From assembly GCA_027592275.1 (NCBI GenBank), contig JAQCKF010000017.1, forward strand, positions 1-64,000: a stretch of 64,000 nucleotides of DNA. The letters are read 5' to 3'. A program made the translations under genes and the position numbers. The notes beneath the pieces are model-generated. The model was not told the origin of the DNA. It ran no database searches and saw only the letters and a program-made list of their open reading frames with translations. The stretch is from Pseudomonadota bacterium (GTDB taxonomy: Bacteria > Pseudomonadota > Gammaproteobacteria > Pseudomonadales > Pseudohongiellaceae). Each line of letters begins with the position of its first letter. The stretch's first letter is position 1. Of this stretch, positions 27,762 through 36,808 are shown piece after piece.

Positions 27762-28301
27762 TTAATCTGCTTGCGAACCGCCTAACTCAACTTTTAGTTG
27801 CTTACAAATTTCCTGACTAACGGTCTTCGGATTTCTCCGATAGGTATCCACAACCATGTCCGCAACCTCTTGATAAAGCGGCTCGCGGATTTCCATCAAC
27901 TCCCGAATTTTCTGCTCAGGGTTAGGCGTTTGCAGCAACGGTCTGGTTTTATCGCGACTCGTTCTTTCTACCTGCTGGCTTATAGGTGCGCGCAGATAAA
28001 CGACAACGCCTCTAGCCTTCAGCCATGCACGATTCTCGGGCGAGATGACAGCGCCGCCACCAGTCGCCAATACAATATTTTTTTTCTGAGTGAGCTGCTC
28101 GATCATCCGCGTTTCACGAATTCGGAATCCGCTCTCGCCTTCTACATCGAAAATCCAAGGTATATCGGCCCCAGTGGAAGCTTCTATTTCGCGGTCGGAG
28201 TCGAAAAACTCCAGGCCAAGCGAATCGGCAAGTACTCGCCCGACCGTAGTCTTACCAACACCCATGGGTCCAACAAGGAATAAATTTCCAGAATAGCTCA
28301 T
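27762..28301 (-). CDS. aroK: Shikimate kinase
   Basis: AroK phosphorylates shikimate at the 3-position with ATP. From the ATG at 28301 it has 179 residues; a GTG three codons upstream is also possible, but MSYSGNLFLVGPMGVG matches relatives. It has Walker A GPMGVGKTT (about 10-18) and the shikimate-binding DSDREIE. The adenine- and substrate-site ATGGGAV is present, and the lid region RDKTRPLLQ has its Arg residues. Upstream, where pilQ normally precedes it, only a decayed pilQ end remains, so it must use a different promoter from its relatives. Confidence 0.96.
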   Translation of the reverse strand: MSYSGNLFLVGPMGVGKTTVGRVLADSLGLEFFDSDREIEASTGADIPWIFDVEGESGFRIRETRMIEQLTQKKNIVLATGGGAVISPENRAWLKARGVVVYLRAPISQQVERTSRDKTRPLLQTPNPEQKIRELMEIREPLYQEVADMVVDTYRRNPKTVSQEICKQLKVELGGSQAD

Positions 28302-29470
28302 ACACTGCACACTCAGACTTCAGCTTGCTCGTTGCTTAGTTGACTCGATCACGGAGGAACTATCGAGACCAAATCACCCATGCACGATAAACGTGGAATA
28401 ACTACGATTGTTCTAGACAGGAATTGCGGGCGTCCCTCTGCCTAATCATCGAAGTAATTTCGACCGAGAAAAACACTCTTATCTAACATTAATCTCAGAG
28501 ATGATCTTGGGCGTAATAAAGATCAGCAGCTCAGTTCGGCGACTCACATTCGAGGTACGCTTAAACATTCGACCAATAGAGGGCAGGTCGCCAGTAATAG
28601 GAGTCTTAGTTTCTGTCGTAGTCGACTATTCTCGAAAGACGCCGCCTAACACGGAGGTCGAATAATATAATTGTCCACCTTATAGCTATTACCGCTTGGA
28701 CTTAGCTGCAAAATTTTGACAGCGGTCGTACTAATGTTGACCCCCAGCATAGTGCTGACTTTCTTGCCAAAATTACTTAGAGTGCTAATATTTCTGAACT
28801 TTTCAAGCACTTAGAAGCCCCTAGAACCTTCTACTTTCGACCAACTTCCTAGGATGAGACGATTGTCCGACCCCTTGTACTGCGAGTCAATGGACCAACT
28901 CCCTACTAGGCCTGAAAAATATTGCTAATGATAACAAAAACTTAGGATATGCATCCTCAAATTTCAGTGTTCCAGATTTCAGTATCGGCCGACAATAAAT
29001 TTTTTATAGTTATCAATTGATTATCAGACTTTCAGAACAAACAACTTTATCATTAAATAATGCAACAAGCCTCCATGCAATTCTTTGAATCAGGTCACGT
29101 TTGTACTCCTGACCAATCGTTTGAAGCGCAGATTTGCTGCGGCTTGTGGCGATTTCGAATAAATTTCGAGCCACCTGCTCCTCCCGCTGTAAAACTGACC
29201 AATATTTGAGCAGACTTACCAGCCATAACTCTTCGGAATTTTTCGAGAGACTCTGTTGCCATCAACGGATTTGTCTCCTATGCGCATAGACTGGCATTAA
29301 GTCCCAGAATAACAAGGCATTTTTGGATGCCAAGTGTATAATAATTAGTTCGCTTAAGGCCCCGTATCAAGCGGGCGAGGGGCAATTATGTGGCTCAGTG
29401 CTCGTTTCTTCCCATATTAAGTGAAAAATGCTTCACAGCCGGCAGCTAATCTTCGAGACTCAAGTTACCC
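28302..29470. other. Gene-free region where pilMNOPQ normally lies
   Basis: Over 1.1 kb without an intact gene separates aroK from divergent ponA. In Pseudomonas-like genomes this exact place holds the pilMNOPQ type IV pilus operon. Apart from the pilQ tail (own entry), a possible further frame-shifted stretch up to about 28920 gives short open pieces but no certain match. A 55-codon frame at 29095-29262 (minus) is unassigned and probably chance. The promoter of ponA must lie in the last few hundred bases. Confidence 0.7.
28479..28679 (-). pseudogene. pilQ: Remnant of type IV pilus secretin PilQ (C-terminal end)
   Basis: On the minus strand this stretch translates to the last 65 or so residues of a PilQ-type secretin: STSVLGGVFRE, then an in-frame TAG (28626-28628), then ETKTPITGDLPSIGRMFKR and ELLIFITPKII, ending with TAA at 28479. 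These match the diagnostic VVLGGIF, P-LGDIP-IG-LFKR and ELLIFLTPRII blocks of secretins. A TAA bounds the frame just upstream of 28677, and further N-terminal sequence is shifted and unrecognisable. It stands directly upstream of aroK, the native pilQ place, so it is a decayed original copy rather than a transferred fragment. Confidence 0.85.
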
Positions 29471-31861
29471 GTGCAAATAAAGATTCAGAAAATACTCAAA
29501 TGGACAGCCACAATAGCGGTGGCCGGGATGGCTAGCGCGGTCATGGTTGCCTCTGCGGCCTATCTCTATCTGGCGCCGCTGCTTCCAGATGCTGAAACCT
29601 ATCGAAATGTTCAGCTGGAAACACCGCTACGAATCTACACCTCCGACAGGCGTCTAATCGACGAAATCGGAAATCGGCGAGACCCCGTAGACTATATGGA
29701 CATTCCCCCTCTACTTACCGATGCGCTCTTAGCAACGGAAGACCTACGCTTCTATTCTCACCCCGGCGTCGACCTGCAAGCCTTGGTGCGCGGGCTCTAC
29801 GGCATTATTCGCGGCGTCAATCTCGGTGGCGGTAGCACCATTACCATGCAGCTTACAAACAACCTTTCTTTCGACAGCGACAATGTCTACCTGCGAAAGA
29901 TCAAATCGATTCCCTTTGCCCTGCAGATTGAAAGGGAGCTAACAAAAGAAGAAATCCTCACGCTATATTTCAACACTGCCTACTTCGGCTCAGGTGCCTA
30001 TGGCATTGGTGCGGCCGCTTATGTCTATTATGGCAAGGAAGTAAACGAGCTCTCCATAGCAGAGGCTGCCATGGTCATATCTGTGCTGCCCTGCCCTTCT
30101 GCCTGCAATCCATTGAGCAATCCGCCACGATCACTAGAAAGGCGACGCGTGCGACTCGCGAACATGCTCAGGCAGGGAATGATCAATCAATCTCAGTTCG
30201 CTGATGCTGATCGCTCCCCAATCACTGCTCGGCTTCGCAATCGTAATATTGAAGTCTCTGCGCCCTATATCGCAGAGATGGTTCGCCAACAGCTATACGA
30301 TGAGCACGGCGAAGAAGCTTACAGCCAGGGCTTTGAAGTGGTAACGACTATCGATGGCGATAATCAGCTTGCTGCAAATAGAGCGCTAATTGATGGTTTG
30401 GAGAATTACTACGACAAGCGACACGGCTATCGTGGAGCAATTGCAAACTACCCGCAGGAACTCTTTGCAGACTCCTCAGGTGATGCACGACAAGCCTGGA
30501 TAGAAGAGCTGCAGGGAGTGTCGGTGTTTGGGAATCAGCAACCGGCAATCGTCACGTCTGTAGATGAACTCAGTTTCGAAGCAGTTCTAAAGTCCGGGGA
30601 AACAGTAAAGGTGGAATGGGCCGGCATTCGCTGGGCCAATACATTCAATTCTAGGAACGATGCCTGGCCCCCTCCACAGATTGCGAGCGACGCGGTTCAG
30701 ACAGGCGATCTGATTCGCGTCAGGAGCGTAGACGACGAATGGCAACTCGGACAAGTACCGGAAATCCAGGGCGCACTCGTTTCCATGTCTCCTAGCAATG
30801 GCGAAATCATTGCCTTAGTTGGTGGCTATGATTTCAGACACAGTCAGGTAAATCGTGTCATCACCCCTAGGCCGCCCGGCTCAAACTTCAAACCCTTCCT
30901 CTATGGCACCGCACTAGAGCAGGGCTATTCGGCAGCATCCACTATCAACGACGCACCTATTTCTCGGGGCGGCTATCGACCGAACAACTATGAAAACAAT
31001 TTCCTGGGCCCTATCACCTTACGCTACGCACTGAAGGAATCACGAAACGTACCTGCGGTGAGATTGTACGACCAGGTCGGCGATGACAAAGTGCTCGCAT
31101 TCGCGGCTAAATTTGGTTTTCAAACGCAAAACTTCCCACGCAATGATCTTACCGTAGCCCTTGGCAGCCAAGACGTTCAGCCTCTCGAAATCGTCACAGC
31201 CTACTCAGCTATCGCTAATGGTGGCTACAAAGTCGAGCCCTGGTTTATCAAGGAAATATCAAACTTAGTTGATGGAACTATCTTTAAGGCAACGCCGATA
31301 ACCGTCTGTGAAAACTGCCAAGCAATGGCAAATGATGCTGTGCCAGAAATAATTCCAGCGCCAAGAATCATAGACCCGCAGGTCGCATTTATTCTCAACT
31401 CTATGCTGCGTTCCGTCATCGAAGAAGGCAGTGGAGCAAGGGTCAATAGAGATATAGGTCGCAGCGACCTCATGGGCAAAACGGGCACTACTAATGGACC
31501 TCAAGAGCTGTGGTTCTCGGGCTTCAATCGAGACATAGCTACCACGGTGTTTATCGGCTTCGATCAGCCAGAGCCACTAGGGGAGAGAGAGCAAGGCGCA
31601 ACGATTGCGGTGCCCATTTGGATCGACTTCATGAAGGCTGCCCTGGAGGGTATGCCTGAGAATATAATGAAACGCCCCGATGGAATCGAAGATCGCCTCA
31701 TCAACAAGACAACGGGGGCACCCGCCACGCCGGGCGAGCCTGATACCATATTCGAGTATTTCAGAACCCAAAACGCGCCGACAGCTGACGGCGCGTTGTT
31801 ACCAAGTATTGAACCTGCGGACGAAGAAAACGAGGAGCTTTCTACGGAAACGATCTTCTAG
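29471..31861 (+). CDS. mrcA: Class A penicillin-binding protein 1A
   Basis: PBP1A polymerises and cross-links peptidoglycan. The 796-residue protein has a cytoplasmic start and a membrane anchor (about 11-33). The GT51 glycosyltransferase domain follows, with catalytic Glu90 (ATEDLRFYSHPG), GGSTITMQLTNNL and ERELTKEEILTLYFN. An OB-like insert (about 315-435) comes next, and then the transpeptidase domain with Ser471-x-x-Lys474 (PGSNFKPF), SRN (near 528) and KTGTTN (near 670). All catalytic residues are present. The start is GTG at 29471. It diverges from the aroK-aroB side across the ruined pil region, the ponA position of Pseudomonas. Confidence 0.96.
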   Translation: MQIKIQKILKWTATIAVAGMASAVMVASAAYLYLAPLLPDAETYRNVQLETPLRIYTSDRRLIDEIGNRRDPVDYMDIPPLLTDALLATEDLRFYSHPGVDLQALVRGLYGIIRGVNLGGGSTITMQLTNNLSFDSDNVYLRKIKSIPFALQIERELTKEEILTLYFNTAYFGSGAYGIGAAAYVYYGKEVNELSIAEAAMVISVLPCPSACNPLSNPPRSLERRRVRLANMLRQGMINQSQFADADRSPITARLRNRNIEVSAPYIAEMVRQQLYDEHGEEAYSQGFEVVTTIDGDNQLAANRALIDGLENYYDKRHGYRGAIANYPQELFADSSGDARQAWIEELQGVSVFGNQQPAIVTSVDELSFEAVLKSGETVKVEWAGIRWANTFNSRNDAWPPPQIASDAVQTGDLIRVRSVDDEWQLGQVPEIQGALVSMSPSNGEIIALVGGYDFRHSQVNRVITPRPPGSNFKPFLYGTALEQGYSAASTINDAPISRGGYRPNNYENNFLGPITLRYALKESRNVPAVRLYDQVGDDKVLAFAAKFGFQTQNFPRNDLTVALGSQDVQPLEIVTAYSAIANGGYKVEPWFIKEISNLVDGTIFKATPITVCENCQAMANDAVPEIIPAPRIIDPQVAFILNSMLRSVIEEGSGARVNRDIGRSDLMGKTGTTNGPQELWFSGFNRDIATTVFIGFDQPEPLGEREQGATIAVPIWIDFMKAALEGMPENIMKRPDGIEDRLINKTTGAPATPGEPDTIFEYFRTQNAPTADGALLPSIEPADEENEELSTETIF

Positions 31862-31912
31862 GCTATCTCTAGCATAGCTGGTTTAATCCAAACTGTTTTA
31901 AACCAAAGAGGC

Positions 31913-32122
31913 TTAAACGCGTCTAGCACCAAATCGCTTCTTAAATCGATCTACTCGACCACCGCTGTCCAATACCTTTTGCTTGCCCGTATAGAACGGA
32001 TGGCACTGAGAACATACTTCAATAAGAATGTCCTTACCCAGAGTGGACTTGGTCTCGATTACATTGCCACAGCTACAAGTAGCTTTCATGGCTTCGTATT
32101 TAGGGTGAATTTCGGGTTTCAT
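31913..32122 (-). CDS. rpmE: 50S ribosomal protein L31 (zinc type)
   Basis: L31 bridges the two ribosomal subunits. The 69-residue protein begins MKPEIHPKY and has the zinc-binding Cys set of the C+ form: ATCSCGN (Cys16, Cys18) and [14 protein letters not shown] (Cys37, Cys40). The ending is [10 protein letters not shown]. Zinc-type L31 serves as a zinc reserve and is replaced by a Cys-free paralog under zinc starvation in species that have one; none is in this window. It lies next to priA across a chorismate mutase gene, close to the usual rpmE-priA pairing. Confidence 0.97.
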   Translation of the reverse strand: MKPEIHPKYEAMKATCSCGNVIETKSTLGKDILIEVCSQCHPFYTGKQKVLDSGGRVDRFKKRFGARRV

Positions 32123-32338
32123 GATATTTCCTCTTAGTTAATGTCGCCACGGCAGTCGTTTGTTCGCTGCTGCACCACATCTGCTTTTAACCCAGATTCG
32201 CCTATTTTGTGCGGCATACCCATCTAGGGGCGTGCATTCTAACAGAGAAGGGAAAAGACGCAAGTAGCCTACCAAAGAGAATGTAGGGGGCATAGAGAGA
32301 TAATGAATGGCTAAACTAGTGAGCGCAGTCCAGCAGGG

Positions 32339-32629
32339 CTATTCGCGTAACTGACGGTGGTTTTTCACGACCTCTGCCATGATCTTACTAAAGAGTTCCG
32401 TAACTAGTGCGGGGTTGAGATTGTACTTCTCGCAGAGCGCGCTCAGCTGTGCAAGCTTCTCGGCTTCGCGAGTGGCGTCAACCGGCTCAAGTGCCTGACT
32501 TGCCTTCAATAGGCCAACCTGATGAGTAGACTCGAAGCGTTTTCCAAGCAGCGCAACTAACTCCCGATCGATAGCATCGATCTGTTCTCTGGCTGCGAGT
32601 AATTCTGCTGGTGGGGGCTGCGATGTCAT
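32339..32629 (-). CDS. Chorismate mutase (AroQ class), monofunctional
   Basis: The 96-residue all-helical protein matches the AroQ domain that rearranges chorismate to prephenate for Phe/Tyr synthesis. It has REQIDAIDRELVALLGKRFE at residues 14-33, with the conserved Arg and the Arg/Lys in GKRFE. Further on are VGLLKA, the DATREAEKL segment with the active-site Arg and Glu, and a C-terminal helix ending KIMAEVVKNHRQ. No prephenate dehydratase or dehydrogenase domain follows, so it is a stand-alone form; no signal peptide is present. It sits alone between rpmE and divergent priA, which is not a placement I know. Confidence 0.9.
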   Translation of the reverse strand: MTSQPPPAELLAAREQIDAIDRELVALLGKRFESTHQVGLLKASQALEPVDATREAEKLAQLSALCEKYNLNPALVTELFSKIMAEVVKNHRQLRE

Positions 32630-32871
32630 TTTCTTATCCTTGCAACAATTCTATAGCCCCCGCGCTTGATGCAGGACCCAAACCCGCTGAAGTATAAACT
32701 ATCGGGATAGCGGCGCAAGGGATCGAAGGGTTCGCGTGCATAGGCATGCAACTCCCTCCCTTCCTCCCAGCCAGCCTAGCCCTCAAATCCCAGGCGCGTG
32801 TTGTTTGCTAAACCTTTTAAACTTACTATGCGATTCCGATCAAGCCACTTTATAATGTCACCCCAAAACTA

Positions 32872-35127
32872 GTGCCATCCAAAATGTCAGTCGAAGCTAA
32901 AGCAAAATACCGCGGCAAAGTCTTAGAAGTCGCCGTACCCTCTCCTCTGCGCAGAGTCTTCGACTATCTCCCTTTGCCACAGCAACAAGCTTTGCCTGAG
33001 CCGCGAGTCGGAATCAGGGTGAAAGTTTCATTCGGCCGGCAGCAGCTAATTGGTATCGTAGTAGCCGTCGTCAATAGTTCTACCCTGGAGAAGAAAAAAC
33101 TAAAGCCCATCCTCGCCTCGCTAGACAGCGAACCGTTACTGAGCGATGCCGTTTTTAAAGTACTTCTGTGGGCTGCTAACTATTATCAACATCCACTAGG
33201 CGAGGTCTTTGCTGCTGCACTGCCAGCCAAGCTACGCAGTGGCATCGCGCTACGAGAAACTAATAAATTCTGGACCGCCAGCGAACCCTCGCTTGAAGAA
33301 GAAAACTCATTAAGTCGCGCAGTGAAACAGAAAGCGTTACTTAGCTTTATTCGTTCGGCAGGAGAAGTCACCGAATCCAAATTGCGAGAAGGAGGATTCA
33401 GCAAGCAACTGCTAACGCAACTACTACAAAAGAACCTGATTGAAGAACATTCACGGACAGAGGCAGCAGCCGCTTCTTTCGAACCCTTGAAACCAGAATC
33501 AAATTTCGACATCGAGCTGAACGAAGAACAGCTTATCGCCGTAACCACAATCAGCAAGGCCTTGGATCAGTATAAATGTTTCTTACTCGATGGCATCACT
33601 GGCTCCGGCAAAACCGAAGTGTATATGCGCATTATGCAAGAGCAGCTGTCTAAGGGATTGCAGTGTCTAGTTCTAGTGCCGGAGATCGGCCTAACACCGC
33701 AGACCATTGCTCGATTTAAGCAGCGCTTCAAGTGCCTTGTAGTGAGCCTGCACTCGGGCTTAAACGAGACCGAGAGAATGACCGCTTGGTCACAGGCCAG
33801 AGATGGAAGTGCTGGCATAGTGATCGGCACGCGCTCCGCCATTTTCACACCACTGGCACAACCTGGCTTGATAGTCATCGATGAAGAACATGACTCCTCT
33901 TTTAAACAACAAGACGGTTTTCGCTACTCAGCGCGTGATCTAGCAGTAAGCAGAGCACGCCAGGAAAATATATGCATCGTTTTAGGTTCGGCAACGCCAA
34001 GCCTCGAGAGTTTGCACAACGCACAAAGTAATAAATTTGCTCATCTTCATCTAACCCAACGCACAGGTATCGATCAATCTTCCAAGATGGAAGTCATCGA
34101 TATTTCGAATGAAGCGACGGTTGAAGGCTTCTCAGAACAACTGCTGTATAGAATTCGCAGACACATACAACAAGGTAATCAGGTGCTCGTTTTTATCAAT
34201 CGGCGGGGATTCGCGCCGATACTGAATTGCCAAACCTGCGGCTGGATTTGTGAATGTGAAAACTGCATCGCGCAGTTTACGGTTCACGCGAACCCACCGA
34301 GCATTCGTTGTCACCATTGTGGAGCAGCAGCTAGACTGCCTCGCTCCTGCCCCAGCTGCAAATCGAAAGAGCTAAATACCATGGGTATCGGTACGCAGCG
34401 AATCGAGACATTCCTGCAGAAACAATTTACGGACATACCGGTGATTCGAATCGACCGCGACTCGACGCGTCGCAAGAACAGCCTAGAAAAAATGCTGGAG
34501 GAAATTAACAAGGGTGACCCTTGCATCTTATTAGGTACGCAAATGCTCGCAAAAGGACATCACTTTCCTAACATTACCCTGGTCGCCATACTCGATGCTG
34601 ACTCCGGCTTATTCAGTGCCGACTTCCGCGGCCAAGAACACATGGGTCAGACCATAGTGCAAGTCGCTGGCAGAGCGGGTCGAGCCGATCGTCCCGGAGA
34701 GGTTATAATCCAGTCACGCCATGCATCCCATGAGACGCTGCAAAGCTTAGCTAATAAAACCTACGCTGAGTTCTCCCACAGCCAATTGAAGGAAAGAAAG
34801 GCCACGCAGTTACCACCATTCTCTCACCTGTGTTTATTGCGAGCAGAGGCGAGTAAGATGCAACCGGCACTACAATTTCTCGATTCAATTGCACAGTTTT
34901 GTCAGAGTTTTACTGCGCATAATTCCCTACCTATCGAACAGTTGGGCCCACTCCCTGCCCCAATGGAGAAAAGAGCGGGCAAGTACCGTGCACAGTTGCT
35001 GCTGAAAACCGATAAACGCGGTAACCTGCAGGCACTACTTTCCTCTCTGTGCGCAGAGCTAGAAAGCATGAAACTGCCAAGGTCGGTGAGATTCAGCATT
35101 GATGTGGACCCACAAGATCTTGTCTAG
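32872..35127 (+). CDS. priA: Primosomal protein N' (replication restart helicase PriA)
   Basis: PriA recognises stalled forks and reloads the replicative helicase. The 751-residue protein has an N-terminal 3'-binding domain (about 15-115, with FDYLPLP and VRVSFG-like strands) and a winged helix. The superfamily 2 helicase core has Walker A DGITGSGKTEVYM (near 239) and Walker B VIDEEHD. The Cys-rich zinc insert is CQTCGWICECENC...CHHCG...CPSC (about 455-500), and IGTQMLAKGHHFPN and QVAGRAGRADRPG lie in the second lobe. The start is probably GTG at 32872; an in-frame ATG lies four codons later. Confidence 0.97.
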   Translation: MPSKMSVEAKAKYRGKVLEVAVPSPLRRVFDYLPLPQQQALPEPRVGIRVKVSFGRQQLIGIVVAVVNSSTLEKKKLKPILASLDSEPLLSDAVFKVLLWAANYYQHPLGEVFAAALPAKLRSGIALRETNKFWTASEPSLEEENSLSRAVKQKALLSFIRSAGEVTESKLREGGFSKQLLTQLLQKNLIEEHSRTEAAAASFEPLKPESNFDIELNEEQLIAVTTISKALDQYKCFLLDGITGSGKTEVYMRIMQEQLSKGLQCLVLVPEIGLTPQTIARFKQRFKCLVVSLHSGLNETERMTAWSQARDGSAGIVIGTRSAIFTPLAQPGLIVIDEEHDSSFKQQDGFRYSARDLAVSRARQENICIVLGSATPSLESLHNAQSNKFAHLHLTQRTGIDQSSKMEVIDISNEATVEGFSEQLLYRIRRHIQQGNQVLVFINRRGFAPILNCQTCGWICECENCIAQFTVHANPPSIRCHHCGAAARLPRSCPSCKSKELNTMGIGTQRIETFLQKQFTDIPVIRIDRDSTRRKNSLEKMLEEINKGDPCILLGTQMLAKGHHFPNITLVAILDADSGLFSADFRGQEHMGQTIVQVAGRAGRADRPGEVIIQSRHASHETLQSLANKTYAEFSHSQLKERKATQLPPFSHLCLLRAEASKMQPALQFLDSIAQFCQSFTAHNSLPIEQLGPLPAPMEKRAGKYRAQLLLKTDKRGNLQALLSSLCAELESMKLPRSVRFSIDVDPQDLV

Positions 35128-35291
35128 AGCAGCTCTGAATACTGCCAGTATCGGAATTAGTCTCTTGATTCGGCTATAGCTTACCGCCAGACAACCGATA
35201 ATTGAGGTGGCGCAAAGTTTTCTCGCCATTATTGCTATTTAAAACAATAACTTAAATTAGAGCCGCGGACTGTGGAAGCCTTACTAGAGTC

Positions 35292-35936
35292 ATGACACAA
35301 GATTTTGCCAAAATTAAGCCGGAACCGCTCTTAGAGCGAAAAACCGTAGCCACCCCGCCCGCATGGTCCCTGATGTTCACCGGGGTGATTGTAGGACTTG
35401 CGCTGGGCGTGTTCGGCTGCTTCCTTTTTTATCTTTCAGGAAACGTCCCGCCGCTGAATATCAATCAGGCGGCTACCAACAACACTCCCTCGGCAATTCA
35501 ACCACCTACAGCAGTAGCTGCTGAAGAGCCCGCAGAGGAAGCGTTGCAACTCGAATTCTATACCGAACTACCGGCCTACGAAGTGTCAGTAGATGCCAAT
35601 CCAGTAGAACTGACAGCGCAGCAGGCTAGAATCGCCGAAGGAACCCCTGAATTAGCGGAAGAGGTAGTGGCTGATACTCCTACGGCAACTGAAGAAATCT
35701 TCGATCCCGGATTCATCCTGCAATCTGGCGCATTCCAGCAATTCGATTCGGCTCGCACTGAAAACGAACGACAAAGACTGATAGGTCTCGATGTAAATGT
35801 TAAGCAGCAGGAATTGCTTGGTCGCACCCTCTATCTAGTTCAATCTGGGCCCTATACCAGCAGCAAAATATTGAAAGAGGCAGAGCAGCTCCTGAGAGCC
35901 AATAATATCCCCAACCTACGCATGACCATTCAGTAG
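35292..35936 (+). CDS. SPOR-domain membrane protein, FtsN-like
   Basis: This 214-residue bitopic protein has a short cytoplasmic head and one membrane span at about residues 28-50 (LMFTGVIVGLALGVFGCFLFY). A Pro/Ala/Glu-rich periplasmic linker follows, then a SPOR domain (about 143-214, with FILQSGAFQQFDSARTEN and YLVQSGPYTS). SPOR domains bind glycan strands stripped of peptides at the septum. The gene stands between priA and hslV, where Pseudomonas-type genomes have a comparable protein (there preceded by argS, which is absent here). A cell-division role like FtsN is likely but the essential FtsN helix cannot be confirmed. Confidence 0.85.
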   Translation: MTQDFAKIKPEPLLERKTVATPPAWSLMFTGVIVGLALGVFGCFLFYLSGNVPPLNINQAATNNTPSAIQPPTAVAAEEPAEEALQLEFYTELPAYEVSVDANPVELTAQQARIAEGTPELAEEVVADTPTATEEIFDPGFILQSGAFQQFDSARTENERQRLIGLDVNVKQQELLGRTLYLVQSGPYTSSKILKEAEQLLRANNIPNLRMTIQ

Positions 35937-35977
35937 CTAGCCAGTAGCTAGCAAGTCACTTCCTACGCCACAGTGCG

Positions 35978-36005
35978 CTTGAATTCCCAAGGTCTCACCC
36001 CATAT
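35978..36005 (+). promoter_or_regulatory. Heat-shock (sigma-32) promoter of hslVU
   Basis: CTTGAA at 35978-35983 is followed after 14 bases by CCCCATAT at 35998-36005. This fits the RpoH consensus CTTGAA-N11-16-CCCCATNT at nearly every position. It lies about 180 bases before hslV, leaving a long 5' leader, as in other hslVU operons that are heat-inducible. Confidence 0.9.
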
Positions 36006-36184
36006 CCTAAGCTCGCGCGCCAGATTCCAGCGTTTGATGATCCCTGGCCTGTGATAGCCTGATCCAGAAGCAGTGGCATTTCTAATCACCACCGAATTCT
36101 CTGGCTCTATAGGAGCGTCAGTCGTTTAACGAATTTGTTCAACACACGGCTTTTTGAAGCAACGCAAGAAACAGGATATCTGCT

Positions 36185-36730
36185 ATGGATCAGTACAGAG
36201 GCACCACTATCGTGTCGGTTCGCCGCGGCAATAAGGTCGTGATCGGAGGCGACGGGCAAGTCTCTCAGGGCAACACCGTCATGAAGGGCAATGCTCGCAA
36301 AGTGCGACGTCTTTACAAAGATCAAGTCATTGCTGGCTTCGCCGGCGGCACCGCCGATGCCTTCACTCTCTTCGAGCGCTTCGAAGAACAACTAGAAAAA
36401 CACCATGGCAAGCTAACTCGTGCAGCGGTTGAACTGGCCAAGCTGTGGCGAACAGAACGTTCACTGCGCAGACTCGAAGCATTGTTAGTAGTAGCTGACA
36501 AAGAGTCCTCGCTGATCATTACCGGTAATGGAGATGTTATCGAGCCAGAAGACTCGCTCATGGCCATTGGATCCGGAGGCCCTTATGCGCAGTCTGCAGC
36601 AAAAGCCCTGCTACAGAACACTGATCTTAGCGCCGCGGAAATAGTCGAGAAAAGTTTGACTATAGCCGCCGATGTTTGTGTCTTTACAAACCATAACCAC
36701 ACGATTGAAGAGTTAGATATTTCCCAGTAG
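36185..36730 (+). CDS. hslV: ATP-dependent protease proteolytic subunit HslV
   Basis: HslV forms the two-ring threonine peptidase of the HslUV (ClpYQ) protease. The 181-residue protein has the mature N-terminus TTIVSVRRG starting at residue 7, so a six-residue leader MDQYRG is presumably removed to free the catalytic Thr7. Other family blocks are [21 protein letters not shown] and [18 protein letters not shown], the active-site Lys in the GNARKVRRL segment, and [11 protein letters not shown]. It is followed 78 bases later by hslU and preceded by a sigma-32 promoter. Confidence 0.97.
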   Translation: MDQYRGTTIVSVRRGNKVVIGGDGQVSQGNTVMKGNARKVRRLYKDQVIAGFAGGTADAFTLFERFEEQLEKHHGKLTRAAVELAKLWRTERSLRRLEALLVVADKESSLIITGNGDVIEPEDSLMAIGSGGPYAQSAAKALLQNTDLSAAEIVEKSLTIAADVCVFTNHNHTIEELDISQ

Positions 36731-36808
36731 AGCTAGGCTAACAATGACTTGAAAAATTAATTGAACATCGACACTGATGATGGCCCAATCGAATACAGGT
36801 ATTAAAGC

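Noticed and set aside
28680-28920. Additional pilQ sequence upstream of the recognised remnant
   Set aside because: Short open pieces on the minus strand look vaguely secretin-like (for example around 28840-28915), but in a different frame and too diverged to claim without an alignment.
29095-29262. 55-codon frame on the minus strand upstream of ponA
   Set aside because: No recognisable motif and composition like the surrounding non-coding sequence. A fragment of the lost pil operon cannot be excluded but is not supported.
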